From Maratus speciosus (taxonomy: Eukaryota; Arthropoda; Arachnida; Araneae; Salticidae), in NCBI GenBank assembly GCA_963932465.1, contig OZ010798.1, forward strand, positions 16,786,981 to 16,850,980: a stretch of 64,000 nt of DNA. Direction: 5' to 3'. Every line of letters starts with the position of its first letter. Position 1 is the first letter of the stretch. Below the pieces are notes generated by a model that searched no databases, was not told the origin of the DNA, and worked only from the letters and a program-made list of their open reading frames with translations. Shown one piece after another: positions 44,414 through 56,903 of the stretch. A program made the translations under genes and the position numbers.

Positions 44414-45439
44414 ACTTTCTTCTATCTTTACAAAAAGAAAGTATTGGATTCATGAAAATTTTCGAATTCTGGTTTTCGACGGATTTACACGTTTTAGTTG
44501 TCAGAGATTCCAAAAAACATGTTTTTGCAAAATGTCTGTCTGTATGTGACACAGTTTTTGTGGGCGCTCTATCTCAAGAACTAATGCATGGAATTTAATA
44601 AAAATTTATATTCAGTTAGTCCCTGATATATATTGATGCTGATTAGTTTTTCGTGCAAATCGCCCAATAGGTGGCGCTGCTATGCTGCATTATTCATGAT
44701 TTCCACAATAGCTGTATCTCAAGAAGTAACGCACGGATTTTTATCAAACTTCATATTCAGTTAGTCCTTGATATAATTTGGAGCTGATAACTTTTTGGTA
44801 TAAATCGCCCAATAGGTGGCGCTGCTACACTGCATTTTGCAGGATTTACACGATTCCCGCAATAGCTCTATCTCAAGAACTAATGCACGAATTTTCAGGA
44901 AACTTTAGATTTAGTTAGACGTTGACATAAGTTGTTGCTGATTAGGTTTTGGTATTAATCGTCCAATAGGTGGCGTTGCTATGCTGCAATTTTCACGATT
45001 TTCGCAATAGCTCTATCTCAAGAACTAATGCACGAATTTTCAGGAAACTTTAGATTTAGTTAGACGTTGACATAAGTTGTTGCTGATTAGGTTTTGGTAT
45101 TAATCGTCCAATAGGTGGCGTTGCTATGTTGCAATTTTCACGATTTTCGCAATAGCTCTATCTCAAAAACAAATGCACGGATTTTCTCCCAGCCTGGGAT
45201 TCAGTCAGACGTTGACAGAAGATGTTGCTGATTAGGTTTTGGTATAAATCACCCAATAGGTGACGGTGTTAGGCTGTATTTTGCTGGATTTACATGATTT
45301 CAGCGATAGTCCTATCTCAAGAACTAATGCACGGAATTCCATAGCTTTAGAATCCTGGTGAGGGACATAGATTGCCATTTAATTTTGGCAGTGTGCTAGC
45401 GAATTTTGAAGTATTAACATGTATCAGATAGAAGAAAGT
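44414..45439. mobile_element. TIR element with ~145-bp tandem units bearing CTCF-like motifs
   Basis: A perfect 14-bp inverted repeat ACTTTCTTCTATCT (44414-44427 and complement 45426-45439) bounds 1026 bp. Inside are about five units of ~145 bp (CTATCTCAAGAACTAATGCA phrase). Units 3 and 4 are nearly identical. Each has CCAATAGGTGGCG(C/T) (44664, 44809, 44963, 45108) or a decayed form (45253). Confidence 0.7.
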
Positions 45440-45667
45440 TTTGGAATTGGTACATCGACTAGTTTTTGTTAGCATTTATATATTAAAGGTGTCCATTGCG
45501 AATGGTTTTACAACAATAGACAAGACGAATTTTTATTGAGAAAGGACAGAGAAATTTCAGATAATTTTTTTTACCAGAATTGTGTAGGAATCCTGTTAGA
45601 ACTATGTAATTAGCTTTTTATATTAGTATATTGCAGCTTTGTTTGATTTAAATTTAGATAACTACAG

Positions 45668-48600
45668 AGAAGATGAAAATTTCTCCAGAAGAAGTTAATT
45701 CCATGAGAAACTATCTCTCTAATCTGGCTTATAGTCAGACGGAAGAAGCATACAATGAATTGTATGAAGAATTTAGTAAAGTGGCCCCAGTACCTGTAAA
45801 ACAGTACTTTGACAAAAACTGGCATCCCATACGCATGGTTAGTAAAAACATTTGGTTTTCTTCCAATTTCTATTAGATGTTTTTATGTGTAGTTACATCG
45901 TTAATTTATTTTTTTTCTTTCTTTTAGGAGTGGACACAGATGAATTGTGTATCTGGCAATTTTTTAAATCGAACTAATAACAAGCTGGAAAACTTGAATG
46001 GCAAAATTAAAACTGTAATTCAGCGGTACAGTTCTTTGCCGAAATTCATCGATGGGTTTTTTGCAGTTTTAAATTGCCTTAGAAAGGAAAAAAATCATAA
46101 GGCGGCATATCTAATGCAAAGGCAACCCGTTGAGCAATACCAACCAGGAAGCCCAGAATCCTTGTATAATGATTATTTACTGCCCCACCCATTTAAAATG
46201 ATCTGTATTCAGCTGCAAAAAGCAGATACAGACACAATTACTGCCAGAAATAATGAAAATGACTTCATTTATAGCCATTCTGGTGTCGAGTATCCTGTTA
46301 GTACAGTAGGGTGTAATTGTTTATTCTGGATTTCAATGCATCTTCCATGTTGCCACATTTTATCTGTAAAGAAAAAACTGGGTATTAACATGTTTGACCC
46401 TGAACTTTGTGACAAAAGGTGGAGGCGGGACAATTATTTTTCTGTGCACAGAATGTACAAACCAACACCCATTGGTGAAAATTCTGTTCACGTGACAGAA
46501 GTTCCGAGCTCTGTTCCTAAGTCTGCCAATGGCAAGTTCAACAGAATGCAACAATTAACGAACAAAATTGCTGGTGTTGCTTGTTTATCATCGCAGGCAA
46601 TATTTTGCGAGCAAGATGCTGTTTTGAAGCAAATTCTTAGGTAATCAATTGAAAAATTTCTTTCAATTTAAATATGTTTACTATAATGATCTTACTTTTA
46701 ATTGCTTACTCTTCATACATAAGAATCTTAAGATACTACAGCTTTTAGATTCTGTGCTTTTCAATATAAATTTTAAATTGGAGAATAATAGTGTTATTAA
46801 ACTGTTTTATTTTCCAATTGTTTATTCATTTATTTTTTTTTAATGTTTGAAAGCCATTTTTACTGTTTATAAAATCAGTTTGCACTTAATATAAATAGCT
46901 CATCATTTGTTTTCAATTTATATTCCATAATCAAATTAAAACTTTATCATTGCATCAATAAAATATAAATAAAACACAAATGGTAGACATGTAATCAAAC
47001 TATGCTTAAACAACTGAAATTATCAGAATAAAAAAATCTAGCGATTTTTGGCACAAGGCCGATTCAAAAGTATAAAGTGCTACGTATAAAAATGATTGTT
47101 GGTGTTATTGAAAAATCTAAAATATATATATTAACCTCTTCAGTTGCGAAGCTAAAATAATAATATAAATGCTTATTCATTGATTTTTTTTTTTCAAACA
47201 AAATGACATAGTAAGCGACAGAAAAAATGTCTTTTCTGAAATTGATCCTTTAAGCGCTTAGTCACTTAGGTTCAAAAATGTGGATCTAAAACTACAAACC
47301 CCATTTAAAACATCAATTTAATAACCATTAACCTAAATTAACGTATTCACAAATTTAAGAACTTTAAACAAGTAAATAATCTACAAATCCTCAAAATTAT
47401 TTATTGAAAAAGATTTACTTTAATAATTTTATATAATTTAATATTTATTTTAATAAGTTAAATACTTATGAAAAATTCTCACTTTCTTGGTCATACTGTC
47501 TTTTGGACATTTTTAAGCATTTTGCAAATTCAGATGAAAATAACATTTATTTTATGTGGGAATCAGCTTATATGCTGTCCTTTATTCCTTTTCTTTGAAC
47601 ACAAAAAACATTCAGCTATTAAGAAGTAATGTGAAAATGTAAAAAAAATCGGACATTTTAGTTTTTATAAGGAAAAGAACAGAGGTCCCCGTATGGGGAC
47701 CCAGGGGATTAAATGTAAAATATTACTTTTCAATTTAATATGTATATACAGTATAACTTCTTTAATCCGGAATAGTCGCGATTACAGCGATTCCGGATTG
47801 TAGAAAATTCCGGATTACAGAAGTTTTGAAACTAGAATGGATTTAGATAAATAATAATACAATACCTCTCATTAATATGGCAATACAAAAATGCAAGGAG
47901 CTTGATAAGTGAAAATAATGGAAAACATTGGGAAAAATAAATTCAAACTGCTCAAAAGAACATATATTTTAAAAATAATAATGTCAATTTTATGCAGTAT
48001 CGCCATCTGTTGTATAATACAAAAGGCAATAACTATACATTTTTTTTATTACGATTTCTGATTTATAAATATTCATTAAATAATACAAATAACAAGAATA
48101 ACAGAGATATAAAAATATTAAAAATTTTCCTAAGAACAAAAAAATTTATAAGGAGAAATTTAAATAAAACTTACAATTAATTTAAAAATTAACTTTATAA
48201 TTACATTAACATATTTAAAATAGTGATATTTATTTCTAATGTTATAAGAAATTAAATATATAGTACTTACAAATATCGAAGTAAGATCCAAATTAAAAAC
48301 TTAAAAGAAATAATAAAAATAAAATCTGATTTTGCGATGTTTTGACGCCATCTTTGTATCTTTAGAGAGAAAAAAATAATATAATTAACATTAATTCGGA
48401 ATTTTTTACATCTTAAAATTAGAAAAAGACATCTGTATTTTAATTACATATGTAATTCAGAAAGTTCTCACAATTTTAAAATTTGAAAAAAAAAAAAAAC
48501 AGTAGTAAACTAGGTAGTTTTTTCATTTTTCTTAATCATTTTTTAAAATTCATTCATATATGTGCTATGGCGCCATCTATGATCTTTAATTGAAAATAAA

Positions 48601-49630
48601 AAGGAATAAGCAGGCCGCAATGTCCGAATTACAGAAGTTTCCGGACTAGAGATGTCCGGATTAAAGATGTTATGCTGTATATGGTTTTCACCTCTGTAAG
48701 CCGGAAAGCATGGGTTGGATATCATAGTATTAAATAGAAAAGCTAATTACAAAAAAATAGTAAAATTGAAGATTTTTAAAACTGTGTATAACACAGCTTT
48801 TTTATGTAATTATAATTCAGTTTATTCTGGAATCTATTCCAACATTCATATTTATCATGCAGTTAATGAAGTTTCAAATAAAGGAATTTAAGAAGTATTG
48901 CATTGAGGTAGCAGAATGATTTCAGAAATATTTTGAGTACTATGTTACAATTATATCTATATATTTTTAAAAGAAAACACAGTATATTTAACTGGTATAT
49001 TATCTGTCATTTTCTTAATATGTAACTTTATTAATTTCAATATATTTTCTTTTCAGCATGTGGGAACAGGGCAAAAAAGTAGCTGTTGTTTGCAATGATG
49101 AGTTCGAAACAAATGTTTCTAACTCATCATTGCAAAATGATGATCATAATTATCATATAAGTTTGCCAACCATCTCTGAAGATATTGTGCAACAGCATAT
49201 CACTGGTAAATAACATTCCCCTTATTATTCAAATCTTCCATGTTTCTAATTTGTATTTTTATTTGTTAGGTACTGATGATGAACTTGATGTGCAAACATC
49301 TCACACTATTGAAATTCCATATATTTCAAATGTTGCTCATGAGGATGTGCAAAGTAAATTTCTGTTTTTTTTTTAATGAAGTTTAATTTGCAAGGGAAAA
49401 AAAATTGTATAAAGTTTCACATTCATTAAAACATGTATTGTATCAGATGGCTTGTTAGATTAGTTTCTATAAGTGCAATTATTTATTTATAATGGCTGCA
49501 GAAATTATCATTTATGACAGTTTTTTACTATATTTTTGGATGTACATATTTTTTATATGAAGATCCTGAAATACAAACATCTCAGTTTATTGAAGAGAAA
49601 GGCCACGTCATCCAAATGCCTCACACATAA
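45668..49630 (+). CDS. SWIM zinc-finger protein (ZSWIM/MULE-derived type), 5' incomplete, five exons
   Basis: Exons inferred at 45668-45837, 45928-46640, 49057-49205, 49270-49353 and 49563-49630. All four introns are GT-AG and all junction phases fit (0, 2, 1, 1), giving 392 residues from the first in-window ATG (45673) to TAA. The N-terminal part, including CVSGNFLNRTNNKLENLN and QRYSSLPKFIDGFF, resembles the region after the MULE-type transposase domain in ZSWIM1/ZSWIM3-like proteins. The SWIM motif is C184-x-C186-x9-C196-x-H198. An in-frame TAG lies just upstream of the first exon, so the ATG is probably internal to an exon that splices from farther 5'; the DDE-like domain is not in the window. 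Exons 4 and 5 encode similar short acidic segments (VQTSHTIE, IQTSQFIE). A nuclear DNA-binding or ubiquitin-related role is known for some relatives; none can be assigned here. Confidence 0.75.
47135..47708. mobile_element. Possible TTAA-type element in the intron
   Basis: TTAA at 47131-47134 and 47709-47712 flank weakly similar ends (CCTCTTCAG and, complemented, TCCCCTGGG). The right end has a 7-bp-stem hairpin GGTCCCCGTATGGGGACC. Confidence 0.3.
47749..48677. mobile_element. Pogo-like MITE
   Basis: CAGTATAACTTCTTTAATCC at left pairs with the right end (complement CAGCATAACATCTTTAATCC). TA lies outside both ends (47747-47748 and 48678-48679). 929 bp, no transposase. Confidence 0.75.
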
Positions 49631-49654
49631 CATGCACCATGTAAAATCATGATA

Positions 49655-51008
49655 CAGTAGACTCCCTCAAATCCACAAACTCCTAAAATCAGCACATCAT
49701 CACAGATGTAAACAATGAAATTTTCAGTTCAGATTCAGGGGAAAAAAAATCACAGAATTTTTTAGTTTTATATCAGTCTGTATGTATTTTGATAGGTAAT
49801 TCTCGAAAACATAAACTTACGGTTTTTCCTGAAGAAAGTATAATTTTATTTCTAAAAAAATAATCAAGATATTGTTGATATCACTGCTAATCACAATCTT
49901 TTTACCATTTGTGTATTAATCAAGCTTTTTTCGTTATTAAGACTTAACTAAACCTGAAATCAGGGCCGTGAGAAGCGGGGGGCAAAGGGGGCAGTCGCCC
50001 CGGGCGCGGAACTTGAGGGGGCGCCAAATTTATACGACAAACCTTGTCTTTTTATTATTTTTTGTAAAAAGAAAAAGTATCCTTACATATTGGTAATTTT
50101 TTTCTGAGTGAAGGTACAAACATTTTTCGTTTCAAAGTTATTGCACTCTCTTTTGCCTCACATCGAAATACAAATTTATGAATAAGAATTTCTTTCTTTT
50201 CAGAACTTGTTTCAGGTTTTTTCTTTGTCTCTTTTGTTAATTTTCTCTGTTCTGAATCTGTGCTTGTGACGAAAACACATACTATCAAAATAGCATGGGG
50301 TTTCTTTCTTGGAATATAAAAGGGTTCCAAACTGTTATACTCTACTGTTATATAAATTTATTCTACAATCATTTTCCAGATAAGTGCAATATTTTTTTAT
50401 GTTACTTTGTTTTTTGAAATTTCTGAATTAAAATTAAACCTAAAGTTTCAAAATAAACGCGAAACATGTATTCAATAGACTTTGTTTCTGTTTCTGCACT
50501 TTTGAATTTTCTGACACCTGTCACAAAGAAAAATTGGGAAGGGGAAGGGGCGCCAAATTTAAACTTTGCCCCGGGTGCACTTTTCTCTTCGCACGCTGCT
50601 GCCTGAAATTAAACTTCCTTACTTTATGATTTTGATGTGAATTAATAGGGTACCTTTAAGAGGAATGTTTCATTGAATAATTCGAAGAAAATGTATCTTA
50701 ACTTTATTATTCAGATTAAATTATACATTATTAATTATTTACTTGACTTTTACTTTTAATGTTTTTTTAAATTATCTTACTTTTTATCATTTTAGTTTAT
50801 TATTTTATGTAATTATTTTAATATTTTACTATATATCAAGGAATATTTATAATATTGATTGCTTTATTAATTAATTTTCAAATTTTTATTATTAATATTC
50901 AAATTACTGTTTAAAAAGTGTAAACAAATCAATGACCAGAAATCTGCAAAATTCTAAAATCCGCACAATCTCTGGTCCCAAGCTGTGCGGAATTGAGGGA
51001 GTCTACTG
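49655..51008. mobile_element. Pogo-like TIR element, copy 2, with nested hAT-like MITE
   Basis: Begins CAGTAGACTCCCTCAAATCC and ends with the near-complement, TA on both sides (49653-49654, 51009-51010). Lies 25 bp after the SWIM gene stop codon. Without the nested element and one TSD copy it is about 705 bp, the same as copy 1. Confidence 0.8.
49961..50601. mobile_element. hAT-like MITE nested in pogo-like copy 2
   Basis: Termini CAGGGCCGTGAGAAG and, complemented, CAGCAGCGTGCGAAG; perfect 8-bp duplication CCTGAAAT (49953-49960, 50602-50609). Copy 1 retains the single CCTGAAAT. Subterminal GGGGCGCCAAATTT is also inverted at the two ends. The open frame 50055-50330 (minus) has no known domain. 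Confidence 0.85.
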
Positions 51009-51009
51009 T

Positions 51010-51727
51010 ATATTGTTAATAAATTTTAATTTCATCCATAAAAAAGTTGTCCCTTTGTATCCCAGTACCTGATTTATGTAACTTTGACATAGTTGATTAC
51101 AAAAATAAATATGGGACTGTTTTATATTTTAAAAGACTGTTGTGGTTATTTTGTAAATAAGAAATTTTTTTCATTAAAAATTTTGGTTCTGGTGCATTCC
51201 GACAACAACAACAACAACAACAACAAAAGCATTATAAGATTAAATGCCTATAATGGTTGATCGTAAATGTCACATTCACTTGACTTTAAGGAAGTTACAC
51301 GTGTTTACGCCGTCAAGTGATTTTTATTTCGACGTTTTATTCGTATTTTTATTAATCTTATACTAATTTATTTGTTCTTTCGCTATTTAAAATAAAAATT
51401 ATCTCAATTTGTATAATTTGGCGAAATCGGTCGACGGGATAACTACGTAGTACCATTCAAACAGTACTTTGAAGGTGAGATTAAATGTCATGATTTGTGG
51501 CATTATTTAATATTTAGCCCAGATGTCATATACGCACCGGGTTTGGCGTGATTTGTTTTTTTTTTAATGACAATTTGGCGAAAACCTCATTTTCCAATAC
51601 CAGTTACATATGTCAAAAATTCGTTTTTGACATGACGGTTAAAACCGGATAAAACCACCACACTGTCAAAAACTTGCCAACCCTGGCCTAATTTGATAGT
51701 ATTTTCTGAATCCTTTTTTATGATAAA
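51010..51727. other. Intergenic with (CAA)n microsatellite
   Basis: About eight CAA units at 51203-51226. No gene recognised. Confidence 0.6.
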
Positions 51728-52455
51728 TTGTGATTGACCTCCCTAAAGCGACTACGTTACGTTCTTATAAAAATTGGTCGCTCCGAGAAGTGGTCTCTTA
51801 ATGGAGGTTATGTTTTAATCTAGATTTTAATTGTTGAAAAAGGGTAGCAATTGATGTTACAAAAATTTATTTTCCATATTAGGAAAAAATATGAAAATTT
51901 AAGCATAATTAAATAAGTTAATTAGTGCACAGTTTGAAAAACTGCCGTTTACTTAGATTTTACGGTTTTATCCTCTATAACTTTTATTTCCAAGTCCTTT
52001 CGAAGTTCAGTAAATAAATGCAGTTTTTTTTTTTTTTTTTTGGACGGGAGCAAATTATGATGACTTCATTAATTCATCTATTTCTTTGAGAGTTTCTTGA
52101 CAGAATAGGACAGGGGAGTTTAATGACTGTCATCCTTACTTTGTCATCAGTTAAATTCATTGCCTAAAAATTTAAACATTTGAAAATTACCTGAATAAAT
52201 AAAAATTCTACACTTAGTTTAGAAGTTTGATTAATAATGTGGTCGGCGGAATTATTATTCTAATAAAACCTTCTTTAAGCGAACAAGAAATAACGGAATT
52301 TGTTTCATTTTCTTCAAGAAATGGATCGCTCATGGAGAGAGTCAACTGGAGTGGTCTCTGAATAGAGGTAAAATTAGTATTGAAATTATGGAATAAATTT
52401 CGTTCTACGAAAAAATGGTCATTCAGGGAAGTGGTCGCACAGGGAATTTTCACTG
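51728..52455. mobile_element. Pogo-like element
   Basis: Left end GACCTCCCTAAAGCGAC and right end GTCGCACAGGGAATTTTCACTG followed by TA. The first ~380 bp recur inverted at 55012-55409. No transposase. Confidence 0.6.
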
Positions 52456-52604
52456 TATTTTGTAATGCTATGGAAATAAAACATTACATCACAGTGATGT
52501 AACGTGCTGAATAATAAGTCTATAACGTACCAAGCATTTAAGTAAATTATAAAATAAAAGATTCAAAGTTTTGAAGTTCATACTGAGAAGATCTATCTAC
52601 TGAC

Positions 52605-54625
52605 AAGGGAACTCCTTTTGGTGCTGCTCGCACCCATCATTGAAACTTGGTGCATTTTAAAGCCCTATATAAGGAAGTTTGAGAATCGATAAAATTTTTC
52701 TGTTAAATTCATATTTTTTGATTTTACAACAGCATAACTTTCTGAAAATGCAATTTTCGAAACCAATTATCGGACTATTAACATAGAATTTTTTACCTAC
52801 GAAACCTACTATATGAAACTACGAAATTCATTTTGAATATTTACAACATTATATTAACATTTTCGGCATGAGAAATGTTGGTGTTTTTTTTTATTTTTTA
52901 AGTAGAGCTTTCCGGCAACCCTATCCAAATGTCATAGCTGCTTTTCCTGTAGAAGTGAGCAGTGGTTTTGACTTCGCTAGAAATTGTATTGTCCGATCTA
53001 ATTAGGTTCAGTAAATTTTCTAAATTGTATAAAAATGTTAGTTTACTGTATGTTTACTTTTACGAAAAGACACAAGATGTAATACAACAATGTTTCATTT
53101 TAAACATTCGAAACTTCATTCTATCTGACTTCAAAAGAAAATAGTTTGCTTATTTTGTATTTCATTAAAAAAAAAATAGTTTTCAATGATCTTGAAAGTT
53201 TTTAAAAGATATCTATTTACTGTTTGTACACTTATCGCCTGCTCCGAAAAAAAAAAATCTTGTTTCTTATGCTATTATCAAACAAATCGCAATCTGATTG
53301 AATTCTAATACGTACAGTCGTGGAAAAAAAAAGTAAACACCCCCTACTAACTCCTCAACAAATTATCGTAGACGAAAGTTACTGGTACCGAATGATTTGA
53401 ATAAAGTCTACTTTTAAATGATGTATATAAAATTTGCTTAAGGGGCCATCTACATATTAAAACGAGACCAAACTTCATTTTTTTCAATGGCAGTACTCAA
53501 ATTTAACGAGATATTTCAAATCTTCGGTTCAAAATATGCCTAGAACCTAAATTTCAAGTCATTCGAATGATAAGTTTTTGAATTATAGACATTTAAAATT
53601 TAGTGCTTCTAATGTTAAATTACATTTTCATATTTTAATATATATCTCCTGAAATTATGCTCCTAATGAGCTAATTTTTTGTGTAGCAATAATACTAATA
53701 TACCCAAACATAAATACGTTAAATTTGCAATTTTTATAATTTTATGATATGAATTATGAAATTAATATTCGAAAAAATTATGAATTGCAACATACAATTT
53801 TTTTGATGGATTTAGATTTATTAAGTCCTGCTTTATGAAAATCCAAAATTTCACATTTTTCTTCCAAGTAGTTTTCAAATTATGCTTAAAAAACGGCAAA
53901 ATGATGGTTTAAGGGACCGTCTATGATGGAAGTGAGTAAATTTTTGAAATTTATTCTGCTATCCTGTAATCAAACAGGTTTCATTGACGCTTAAACTTGC
54001 CTTGATCAAGAAGGCGGCTCTCTCGGTTAACAATCGAGTTCGGAACTTCAATTTGGATACAGCCCTTAAAATACGCTCGTTTTAAGATAATTAATTTCTC
54101 GGAAACTTATGGCACGAATTGCATAAAAATTTGTTTATAGGCTAAGTGAAAGGTGTAGAGTTCATTTATGCTGTCAGAATTGTATACTGCTATTGAAAAA
54201 AAACAAAGTTATGGTTCGTTTTAATATGTAGATGGCCCCTTAAACAAATTTTATATACATCATTTAAAAGTAGACTTTATTTCCAATCATTCGGTACCAG
54301 TAGCTTTCTTCTATGATAATTTGTTGAGAAGTTAGTAGGGGGTGTTTACTTTTTTTTCCCACGACTGTACGTATACTACACAAGACACTAGATAGAAAGA
54401 TAAAGCAGTCGAAAAATGTTTAGCGCCATATTTGGCGATTTAACTCACTTTTGGCGTGAAATAAACAAATAAAAATCCAATAAAAAAATAAAAGTATAAA
54501 AAAATACACATATAAAATATGATTTTAACAGAGAAATTTTATCGGTTCTCTAACTTTTATGTATAGGCTACAAAATGTACCAGGTCTCGATGCTAGGTGC
54601 GAGCAGCACCAAAAGTGGTTCCCTT
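52605..54625. mobile_element. Unclassified long-TIR element with a nested Tc1-like element
   Basis: Ends AAGGGAAC...TTTTGGTGCTGCTCGCACC and near-complement; similarity runs about 100 bp inward. Target duplication not resolved. About 966 bp once the inner element is removed. Confidence 0.65.
53315..54367. mobile_element. Tc1-like element nested in the previous one
   Basis: CAGTCGTGGAAAAAAAAAGT at left, complement at right, TA at 53313-53314 and 54368-54369. TIRs run about 165 bp (to GGGGCCATCTACATATTAAA). No transposase. Confidence 0.8.
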
Positions 54626-55011
54626 ATGAGAAGTCTATGCATTCACTGAAATCACAGATTTTCAACTGATAAATGGCAAGTGTAAGCCTTTTATTAATGT
54701 TTTAAAATTTTTTTAAAAATTAATAATGCACTTTTAATCACCACATATCACGTTTTACACAACAAAAAGCGTGTAAAGAGAGCTTGTGTATAACGGAAAC
54801 TTGGCTGAAATGGTTATTTCGTGGTCTCTGCGAAATAGCACATTTTCTATGATAAAAACCTGTCTAAAACGGAATATTTTTTTGGTTCCTTTTGAATTTC
54901 ATCAGTAGTTTTCAACACATTTTGCTAATCTTTCGCAATTAAGCTTGATATTTTCTACAAATTTCGGAGGGGGCTGCAGCACCATCAGCCCACCCCCTGA
55001 ATACGCCACTG

Positions 55012-55409
55012 CTGTCAGGAAACTCTCAAAGAAATAGATAAATTAATGAAATAGCCATTATTTGTTTCCTTAAAAAAATATATATAGCATTTATTTAATG
55101 AACTTCGAAAGGACTTGGAAATAAAAGTTATAAAAGATAAAACCGTAAAATCAAAGCAAATGTACATGTACTAATTTTTGAAACTCTGCAGTTATTAACT
55201 AATGTAATTAACTTTTGTTTTAATGCTTAAATTTTTATATTTTTTCCTAATGTAAAAATTATATTTTAGTAACGATAATTGTTACCTTTTTTCAACAATT
55301 AAAATCTAGATTTAAACATGATCTCCAAAAATTAAAAAAACACCTCTCGGAGCGACCAATTTTTATTGGAACGGAACGTTGCCGCTTTAGCGAGGTTTCA
55401 TTGTATATA
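55012..55409. mobile_element. Truncated inverted copy of the 51.7-kb pogo-like element
   Basis: Inverted match to 51728-52108. Truncated exactly where a hAT-type terminus (GAATACGCCACTG, ending 55011) abuts it. Confidence 0.6.
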
Positions 55410-55434
55410 TATATATACATATGTATTCTTATTT

Positions 55435-55590
55435 TTTTGCTTCCATGTTGGTTCTTGTAATTAGGTATAAGGTGCTTTGTTTTACACATACAGTTCTATA
55501 TTGTTGGTTTATGGCGTGTTGTCAATCATTCACAATATTGCAGTTTTTGATGATGGTCGGTAATGTTTAATTAATGGTTATATATATATA
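55435..55590. repeat. Dispersed repeat, copy of 37140-37310
   Basis: Shares GTCAATCATTCACAATA and GATGATGGTCGGTAATG, and both copies end in TA-rich microsatellite. Confidence 0.65.
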
Positions 55591-55862
55591 TATATATATG
55601 TATGTATAATTAAAATGAACGAAGTGAAATTGAACAGCTAAAACTAAGCTATATTAATTACCAAGCTAAAGCTACCTTTTACTTGAGAAAGAGAGTACCA
55701 TTAAAAATGCCAGAATAATAAGGTTGTAAGACTAAACTAAAAATAATTTCAGAGTTTCTTATTTTACATACTGGTTTCGTATGTTCATATCTTGTTCATC
55801 TTTAGAATTTTACCATTTGTTCATATATTTGGGATTTCATCTTTATTTTATATATATATATA

Positions 55863-56120
55863 CGGGGTGATTCATAAATATCGAAACAATAGGCTATCTC
55901 CGTAAATATTGCCCCTAGGCACATACTTCCAATTGCAAAGTTTCATAAAAAAAGGTGCAAAATTTGATGAGATAAGTTGCAACTTCATGGGGGGTCTATT
56001 TGAGAAAATACAAAAATTAAATTTTTACGGCCCCCGTAGAGTAAAATTTGCAATTAGGAATTTTTTCCTTACCCATTCCTGAAATAAACACAAAAAATTC
56101 CATCTCCATATCTCTAAAAC
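55863..56120. mobile_element. Single end of a mariner-like element
   Basis: GGGGTGATTCATAAATATCG after TA repeats resembles mariner termini. No matching right end was found. Confidence 0.4.
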
Positions 56121-56903
56121 TCACATAGTTTAGAGAAATAATTCGTTCCTGTTTAAATAATTCGTCAGGTTTTAAGGGATTAGACACAAATTGAATTGCG
56201 TGTAATCCAAGAAACAGTGTTACTTTAAGAGCTCAAGGAAACATGAAAAAAATATATTTATTAAGTTAAAATTTTGATTTTTTTTTCTTCTGTGATGGTT
56301 AACCATATAATTTGCAAACTAAGTGACATCCTGAAATTTCTCATAAAGTTTTTAAAGAAAATTTAAAATGATTATAATTTTTTTTAAGTGGGGTAATTTA
56401 AAATCGTTATAACTCGAAACATTATTTGTCGAATATCAATTTTTTTTCATTTAATTAATGAGTAGAGGTTTGCATGGGCCGGAATTTACAGGTCCGGCCC
56501 GAACAAAAACTATCTTGGCACGGCCCGGTGTAAAAATTAAAAGTTCGGCCCGAGCCCGACCAAGGCCTTCTTGAATACTAGAGGCCGTGACAGCACTTTC
56601 ACCGCTAGGGGGATGGAGGGAGAAATACTTACCTAGTGCATGCTCCAAACAATTTCATTTCTTTTTCATTCTCAAATAAAAAGTAAAATTGATTTAATAA
56701 TCACATTTAAAGACAAATCTGATAAAATATGCTAAAAAATTATATTTAGTTCATAAAGAAACACACGCACGTATGAAAAAAAATTATACATTCGTATATT
56801 TAATACTCATATATTGTAAATATGTATAAGATGCAGTTTTGATAATTAATTTTTAAATCTCACTAAAATGACAATATTAAGACAAAATTTATTTACCGTA
56901 AAT

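Larger units (their letters stand above)
46641..49056 (+). other. 2.4-kb intron of the SWIM gene
   Basis: Starts GTAATC and ends TTTTCAG. Holds a possible TTAA-type element (47135-47708) and a pogo-like MITE (47749-48677). Confidence 0.7.

Noticed and set aside
49953..50609. Frame 50055-50330 as a real gene
   Set aside because: Falls within a hAT-like MITE and shows no recognisable domain.
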